From: Rhodospirillaceae bacterium
GTDB taxonomy: Bacteria > Pseudomonadota > Alphaproteobacteria > Rhodospirillales > Rhodospirillaceae
Direction: 5' to 3'
Length of the DNA stretch: 5,394 bases
NCBI GenBank assembly: GCA_016937315.1
Contig: JAFGWD010000293.1
Coordinates: 1-5,394 of the forward strand
This document shows, piece after piece, positions 1-3,316 of the stretch. Positions within the stretch are counted from its first letter, which is position 1, and every line of letters begins with the position of its first letter. A program made the translations under genes and the position numbers. The notes beneath the pieces are model-generated. The model searched no databases, was not told the origin of the DNA, and worked only from the letters and a program-made list of their open reading frames with translations.

Positions 1-323
1 GGCGTATCGCCGAACGCCACCAAAAGATCACCGTCATGCCCCACCAAGGCTTCCTTCGCCGCCAACACCGCATGCGCCGTTCCCAATCGTTCGCTTTGCT
101 CGGCCACTGTCGCACCAAACGCATCAGCCAAACCAGCAACCGTCGGCATATCGGAACCGGACACCACGACACGACGCGTCACCGATAAATCGTCCATTAA
201 ACCCAAAACATGGGCGAGCATGGGACGACCGCCAATGGTGTGCATCACCTTCGGGATATCGGATTTCATTCGAGTTCCCAACCCGGCGGCCAGAACGACG
301 GCGGCAACGGAAGCTTCGGACAT
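1..323 (-). CDS. glmU: GlmU, bifunctional UDP-GlcNAc pyrophosphorylase / GlcN-1-P acetyltransferase, N-terminal part (cut by window edge)
   Basis: GlmU makes UDP-N-acetylglucosamine in the cytoplasm: its C-terminal half acetylates glucosamine-1-phosphate and its N-terminal half uridylylates the product, feeding peptidoglycan and LPS. Only 107 codons of the uridyltransferase domain are visible, out of a usual ~450 residues. The nucleotide-binding signature LAAGLGTRMKSDIPKVMH is at residues 11-28, with Lys25 as the conserved substrate lysine. The UTP-binding stretch QSERLGTAHA is at 76-85, and G105-D106 starts the metal-binding GD motif just before the edge. The ATG at 321-323 is chosen because AGGTG lies 7 nt upstream (complement of 331-335). 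The gene is divergent from gph. The acetyltransferase domain (left-handed beta helix) lies outside the window. A single-domain nucleotidyltransferase is possible but less likely given the close match to the GlmU motif set. Confidence 0.93.
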   Translation of the reverse strand, partial: MSEASVAAVVLAAGLGTRMKSDIPKVMHTIGGRPMLAHVLGLMDDLSVTRRVVVSGSDMPTVAGLADAFGATVAEQSERLGTAHAVLAAKEALVGHDGDLLVAFGDT

Positions 324-419
324 CGGAAAACACCTGTGAAATAAGACGAATTTTTCTATGGGGCAACATACCAAACGTCTGTAGCATACTCGCCCTTACG
401 ACACCACATGTCAGCACAG

Positions 420-451
420 TTGACGCTTTTGAACCAATCACGCCGTGTTAC
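420..451 (+). promoter_or_regulatory. possible gph promoter (weak -10)
   Basis: A TTGACG hexamer at 420-425 matches the sigma-70 -35 consensus at five of six positions. The best following -10 is TGTTAC at 446-451, which fits poorly and is 20 nt away. It would put the transcript start ~30 nt before the gph ATG. The divergent 163-bp spacer (324-486) must hold promoters for both glmU and gph, but I could not pick a convincing glmU promoter on the minus strand. Confidence 0.25.
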
Positions 452-486
452 GAAACGTTGCACGGCATCCGCCCAAGGACATGACA

Positions 487-1215
487 ATGCTCTCCCCCTC
501 CAGCCCCAAGCTCTCGGCCGGCAGCAATGGATACGGCGCAATTTTGTTCGACCTCGACGGCACGCTGTTGGACAGTCTGCCCGCACTGACCTCAAGCATA
601 AATGCGATTTTGGAAGAAGACGGACGCTATAACTTGTCAGAGGATGAAATCCGCACCATGGTCGGCGATGGAATCAAGGTCCTGATCGCCCGCGCTTACG
701 CCGCAACGGGCGCACCTCCCGACAATGACAGCACCTTGAACGCTCTGGTCGCACGGTTCTCTGCACATTACAACGCAAACCCCAGCGCCGGATGCACCCT
801 GTTCCCCCATGTGCCAGAAGTCCTGGCTGGGCTGGTCGGCATGGGCTACCGCATCGGCGTACTGACCAACAAACCCATCACCCCAACATTATCTCTTTTG
901 CAAGAATTCACCCTAATGCCCATCCTCAGCGTGGTGGTGGGTGGTGACAGCACACCAAACCTAAAACCACACCCGGAACCCTTTCTGCACGCCGCCGACC
1001 AACTGGAAATCGCACCAGAGCGAGTCATCATGGTGGGCGATTCCATCAACGATACCGATGGTGCCCACCGTGCCGGAATGCGTGCTATTGCCGTGACTTA
1101 TGGCTATACGCAGATCCCCGCATCGGAATTCGGCGCGGATGCTCTCATCGACTCCCTGATCGACCTACCACATGCGGCACTCAACTTACCCATGGCGACA
1201 ACGATTGCCCCTTGA
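487..1215 (+). CDS. gph: Phosphoglycolate phosphatase (HAD superfamily, subfamily IA)
   Basis: Gph dephosphorylates 2-phosphoglycolate to glycolate in the cytoplasm, clearing a toxic product of DNA 3'-end repair and, in autotrophs, of RuBisCO oxygenation. The 242-residue product has all four HAD motifs. Motif I is FDLDGTLLDS, with nucleophile Asp22 and acid/base Asp24. Motif II is LTNKP with Thr127. Motif III is Lys160 in LKPHPEPF. Motif IV is VGDSINDTDGA with Asp185 and Asp189. A helical cap domain lies at about residues 30-100. TNKP and KPxPxP are the combination typical of Gph; a related HAD phosphatase of different specificity cannot be excluded. I chose the ATG at 487 because AAGGA (475-479) is 7 nt upstream. 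The ATG at 481 is only 1 nt from that site, and a GTG at 445 would add 14 unconserved residues. The stop codon overlaps a -35 element for the following tRNA. Confidence 0.88.
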   Translation: MLSPSSPKLSAGSNGYGAILFDLDGTLLDSLPALTSSINAILEEDGRYNLSEDEIRTMVGDGIKVLIARAYAATGAPPDNDSTLNALVARFSAHYNANPSAGCTLFPHVPEVLAGLVGMGYRIGVLTNKPITPTLSLLQEFTLMPILSVVVGGDSTPNLKPHPEPFLHAADQLEIAPERVIMVGDSINDTDGAHRAGMRAIAVTYGYTQIPASEFGADALIDSLIDLPHAALNLPMATTIAP

Positions 1216-1241
1216 CAGAGCCCGCAGCGAAAGGCTAAACA
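1212..1241 (+). promoter_or_regulatory. probable promoter of tRNA-Val
   Basis: A perfect -35 hexamer TTGACA lies at 1212-1217 and overlaps the gph TGA stop (1213-1215). A weak -10 candidate, TAAACA at 1236-1241, follows at 18 nt. The next bases, ATCGCCCCTC, form a GC-rich discriminator of the kind seen at stable-RNA promoters under stringent control. The transcript would start near 1248, a few bases before the mature tRNA. Placement is inferred from spacing and the weak -10 limits confidence. Confidence 0.45.
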
Positions 1242-1260
1242 TCGCCCCTCACCGCAAAGG

Positions 1261-1335
1261 GGGCGCGTAGCTCAGCGGGAGAGCACTGCCTTCACACGGC
1301 AGGGGTCACAGGTTCAATCCCTGTCGCGCCCACCA
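1261..1335 (+). tRNA. tRNA-Val (anticodon CAC), CCA encoded
   Basis: All cloverleaf parts are present with perfect pairing. The acceptor GGGCGCG (1261-1267) pairs with CGCGCCC (1325-1331). The D stem is GCTC/GAGC, the anticodon stem CTGCC/GGCAG with loop TTCACAC giving anticodon CAC, and the T stem ACAGG/CCTGT with loop TTCAATC. The total is 75 nt including discriminator A and CCA. It reads the valine codon GUG. It lies 45 nt after gph and has a recombinase remnant 97 nt downstream, the usual layout of a tRNA gene used as an integration site. The gene itself is intact. Confidence 0.97.
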
Positions 1336-1369
1336 TCTTCTCTAGTGATTTCAGTCACTTATGAAGATG
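1334..1369 (+). other. stem-loop directly after the tRNA, overlapping its CCA
   Basis: CATCTTC (1334-1340) pairs with GAAGATG (1363-1369). Inside, after a 3-nt internal loop on each side, AGTGA (1344-1348) pairs with TCACT (1355-1359) around a 6-nt loop. The outer arm includes the last two bases of the tRNA CCA end. There is no T-run after it, so it is not a standard intrinsic terminator. It could stop or slow transcription, affect tRNA 3' processing, or be part of a former attachment site. Confidence 0.45.
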
Positions 1370-1390
1370 CCCCGAGTAACGAAGATAGCA

Positions 1391-1423
1391 AAGTCAGCCG
1401 TTGTCACAGTGACAAGTCAACGG
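1391..1423. repeat. palindromic, GTCA-rich operator-like block upstream of the recombinase remnant
   Basis: TTGTCAC-A-GTGACAA (1401-1415) is a perfect 7+1+7 palindrome. An overlapping inverted repeat, CCGTTG (1398-1403) with CAACGG (1418-1423), shares its left arm. AAGTCA occurs as a direct repeat at 1391-1396 and 1414-1419. The block ends 9 bp before the recombinase ATG. This layout suits a repressor or excisionase operator, or integrase arm-type sites, but no binding protein is identified. Confidence 0.5.
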
Positions 1424-1432
1424 GGCTTTGCC

Positions 1433-1600
1433 ATGTCAGCCATACGCAAACGCGGCGAGTTCTACCAAGTTCAGATTCGCCGAACAGGTTTTTCGCGTAC
1501 ATCCCGAACGTTCCCCACTCTTGCCGAGGCCCGGAAATGGGGCAAGGAACAAGAAGAAGGTCTCGGCGTGGGATTTGCCTATCGAAGGCGCGATACCGCA
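1433..1600 (+). pseudogene. Truncated tyrosine recombinase (phage/island integrase), N-terminal arm-binding domain only
   Basis: The ~56 residues from the ATG at 1433 resemble the start of site-specific integrases. The opening MSAIRKRG and the strand core YQVQIRR (residues 11-17) are followed by SRTFPTLAEARKWGKEQEEG (residues 24-43), a three-stranded sheet plus helix that binds arm-type DNA sites. A full integrase has roughly 330-400 residues, with a core-binding domain and a catalytic R-H-R-Y domain; none of that follows here. The frame stays open to a stop at 1874-1876, but the later residues are unrelated to integrases and overlap the Lcl gene start. The position just after tRNA-Val fits an integrase that once targeted this tRNA. 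The start has no strong Shine-Dalgarno. A stand-alone small DNA-binding protein (excisionase-like) cannot be ruled out. Confidence 0.68.
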
Positions 1601-1636
1601 CTCCCCTCACCTCTCTATCGCACTGAAATGATATGT

Positions 1637-1735
1637 GAACGAGGGACTCTCATGATCCCCCCTTGTTTAAGATGCGCCTACCGGTTGCGCTATGCAACCT
1701 CGGGGAACGTAATTGGAGTGAGGCTCGCGGTGTTC
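1637..1735 (+). pseudogene. Possible relic of an FGE-sulfatase (SUMF1-type) domain, extreme C-terminus
   Basis: In the same frame as the recombinase remnant the translation reads ERG, then IPPCLRCAYRLRYA, then NVIGVRLA. Formylglycine-generating-enzyme-like domains end with RGGSW, a stretch of ~8 residues, R[SC]AYR, ~10 variable residues, and IGFR[LV]. Here the order and spacing match, with GGSW degraded and about two residues missing in the variable part. Only ~33 of the ~220-250 residues of such a domain remain, with no start of their own. The family includes sulfatase-activating enzymes, many proteins of unknown role, and some targets of diversity-generating retroelements. The match was made by eye on a short motif, so it could be chance. 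Confidence 0.4.
1683..1699. repeat. short hairpin inside the FGE-like relic
   Basis: GGTTGC (1683-1688) and GCAACC (1694-1699) form a perfect 6-bp stem around the loop GCTAT. No T-run follows. It lies within the codons of the variable part of the FGE-like motif and may be coincidental. Confidence 0.35.
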
Positions 1736-1754
1736 ACAAACGACGGGGTTTGTG
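1735..1754. repeat. perfect 7-bp hairpin downstream of the FGE-like relic
   Basis: CACAAAC (1735-1741) and GTTTGTG (1748-1754) are exact complements around the 6-nt loop GACGGG. It starts a few bases after the IGVRLA codons and ends 39 bp before the Lcl gene. Without a T-run it is a poor intrinsic terminator on either strand. It could structure the Lcl leader, or be a DNA cruciform left from a mobile element. Confidence 0.45.
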
Positions 1755-1793
1755 TCAAAAGGCGTTCGTCTCCGAATCTGCTCAGGACTTGCC

Positions 1794-2288
1794 ATGCGTC
1801 GTTTTTCCTTCCTCACGGGAGTGTTCATCATCACCCTCACGCTTCCGGCTTCTGCGGCGTGCATTCAAAAGACTAATGGCAATTTTGTTGTGAGAGGGGG
1901 ATTCGTCACCGATCAAAAGTCGAACCTCGTCTGGAAGAGATGTGCAGTTGGCATGAACTGGAATGCAGACGAAAGCCGTTGCACAGGCGAACCTGAAGGG
2001 TTGGATCAGGAGGCTGCACGCAGAGCGGCGAAAAATGCCGGTGAGGAGTGGAGGGTCCCGACTGGCGGTGAGCTTGAGACCTTGCTTTTCGATACATGTC
2101 AGGGACCCAAAATCGATAGCATGGCTTTCCCGAGCATCAGCAGCTCCGATTTCGGGGAAGGTGCAAATTTCTGGACATCGACAGAAGCCTTACCGGGAAT
2201 GTTCTACTATTTTGAGTTCATGAATGGCTATGCCGATATGCATTCCGCCGGTTTTAAGCTCTCGGTGCTTCTGGTCCGGGATAAATAG
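1794..2288 (+). CDS. Secreted Lcl/DUF1566-domain protein
   Basis: The 164-residue product starts with a clear Sec signal peptide: basic MRR, hydrophobic core at residues 6-17, and cleavage probably after ASA at 19-21. The mature part is almost entirely one Lcl C-terminal (DUF1566) domain. Its markers in order are GGFVTDQKSNLVWKRC (35-50), a second Cys in CTG (63-65), EEWRVPTGGELETLL (84-98), IDSMAFP (107-113), FWTST (126-130) and the C-terminal strand ending LLVRDK. Cys23, 50, 63 and 102 may form disulphides in the periplasm or outside the cell. DUF1566 domains occur in surface or secreted proteins, including a Legionella collagen-like adhesin; the ligand here is unknown. The ATG at 1794 follows AGGA (1784-1787) by 6 nt and begins the signal peptide, so I prefer it to the GTG at 1752. 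It sits in the accessory patch next to integrase debris and is probably cargo. No terminator is visible after it. Confidence 0.82.
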   Translation: MRRFSFLTGVFIITLTLPASAACIQKTNGNFVVRGGFVTDQKSNLVWKRCAVGMNWNADESRCTGEPEGLDQEAARRAAKNAGEEWRVPTGGELETLLFDTCQGPKIDSMAFPSISSSDFGEGANFWTSTEALPGMFYYFEFMNGYADMHSAGFKLSVLLVRDK

Positions 2289-2492
2289 ACACAATGGGCC
2301 AGACGCTGACGACGCGGAATGATCGTTCTTGAATGCCATAACCCAATTCTCACGATCAACCATGACGGCTTCCGGAAGCGCAACCTTAATGCCGATCACT
2401 GGTCCTCGGGTGACACTTTCCGGGCTCGATCAATTGTATGTCCGGTCGGCGGCCATGCCCCAAAATGTACCTCCGACGATCAGGCCCTGCCT
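2289..2492. other. intergenic stretch between two convergent genes, no confident gene
   Basis: These 204 bp separate the convergent Lcl and DUF1847 genes. I find no T-tailed terminator on either strand. On the minus strand the DUF1847 frame stays open beyond its TAA except for one TGA (2430-2432). A protein-like segment there (about 2399 down to 2316) has no start with a ribosome-binding site and no family I recognise. It may be a decayed gene end or plain spacer. Confidence 0.5.
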
Positions 2493-3158
2493 TTACGTCA
2501 ACCCGTTAATACGGTCTGCGTCAAAGATGCGTTTGCAATAACTGTGCGACGTATAGAGCGCGGCAACTGGGTTATGAGCCAGAACACGATCCTTAGCCAC
2601 CAATACGGTAACCGGGGCTTCGGAATGTCGAATGAACAGACTGTCGTGGCCAACGCACAAACCAACGGCAACATTCAGATCGGTCTTTTCCGCATTTAGA
2701 AGCAGCGCCTGAAGAATCGGATTACAGCAAGACTCGTCATTCCCCGGTTTCACTTTAAGTTCATCCGGGATACCAATATCGCCTTTGTCGATGGAACCGA
2801 CCTTACACAGCACGACATAGGTTTTCATCCCGCCAAGATTAAGGAACTTGGCAAAGGTTCGGGATTCTTCGATCAAGCCGATACACGTGGCAATGCCGAT
2901 CTTCTTTGCGCCAATCCTTCGGGCGAAAACCAGCGTTTCCTCAACGCGGGTCAGTTGACCGTAATACGTGCCCTCGATCTCGGCGGCAGCACGGGCCATT
3001 TTGCCATCCAGCTCATCGCCTCGATAAACCTCGACCATTTCCGCACGAAGATTCGGGTCCAATGCCTCGGTGAGGCAGAATTTCGGATAGCTTTTATCGT
3101 GGCGGTAGCAGTTCAACTGCCGACAATCAGAACAACTGAGATCATCACCCTTCGACAT
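2493..3158 (-). CDS. DUF1847 family cysteine-rich putative metal-binding protein
   Basis: The 221-residue product matches the DUF1847 family, whose function is unknown. An N-terminal cysteine cluster C9-x2-C12-x4-C17 with C28 suggests a zinc or iron-sulphur site. The conserved TRVEETLVFARRIGAKKIGIATCIGL follows at about residues 70-95, including Cys92. Cys118 comes next, then C144-C145 in DESCCNP. Near the C-terminus, GLCVGHDSLF (166-175, Cys168) leads into APVTVLVAKDRVLAHNPVAALY (181-202). Ten cysteines in all and no signal peptide or membrane segment point to a cytoplasmic metalloprotein. A strong AGGAGG (complement of 3166-3171) lies 4 nt before the ATG at 3161 and 7 nt before that at 3158, so I take the second ATG; the difference is one Met. 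It lies 158 bp downstream of glgP on the same strand and may be read with it, but the strong own ribosome-binding site and the hairpin between them leave that open. Confidence 0.85.
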   Translation of the reverse strand: MSKGDDLSCSDCRQLNCYRHDKSYPKFCLTEALDPNLRAEMVEVYRGDELDGKMARAAAEIEGTYYGQLTRVEETLVFARRIGAKKIGIATCIGLIEESRTFAKFLNLGGMKTYVVLCKVGSIDKGDIGIPDELKVKPGNDESCCNPILQALLLNAEKTDLNVAVGLCVGHDSLFIRHSEAPVTVLVAKDRVLAHNPVAALYTSHSYCKRIFDADRINGLT

Positions 3159-3224
3159 CATGAAACCTCCTGGATTGAAACACATACCCAGGGATCATAC
3201 GCCAAAACATCGTCACAAGTGGCT

Positions 3225-3247
3225 GGGCCAGAGAATTATTCTGGCCC
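3225..3247 (-). terminator. 8-bp GC-rich hairpin downstream of glgP, possible terminator or attenuator
   Basis: GGGCCAGA (3225-3232) and TCTGGCCC (3240-3247) are perfect complements around a 7-nt loop. It lies about 70 nt after the glgP stop and 67 nt before the DUF1847 start. No T-run follows on the minus strand, so it may only pause transcription or protect the 3' end of the glgP message. A smaller CTGCT/AGCAG hairpin (3294-3308) lies just after the glgP stop. Confidence 0.4.
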
Positions 3248-3316
3248 CTCACACACGACCTCACTCCCCGTTCACGCAACGCTCGACCTTTACCTGCTGA
3301 CGAAGCAGAACAGGAC

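Noticed and set aside
124..441. 105-codon minus-strand frame over the glmU start region
   Set aside because: It is a shifted shadow of glmU, whose motifs lie in another frame, and it runs through the divergent promoter spacer.
445..486. Longer gph with a GTG start at 445
   Set aside because: The extra 14 residues are not HAD-like and the good ribosome-binding site at 475-479 points to the ATG at 487.
1361..1432. ATG at 1361 as start of the integrase remnant
   Set aside because: It lies in the stem-loop after the tRNA with no ribosome-binding site. The 24 extra residues translate the palindromic block, while the family-like sequence begins at 1433.
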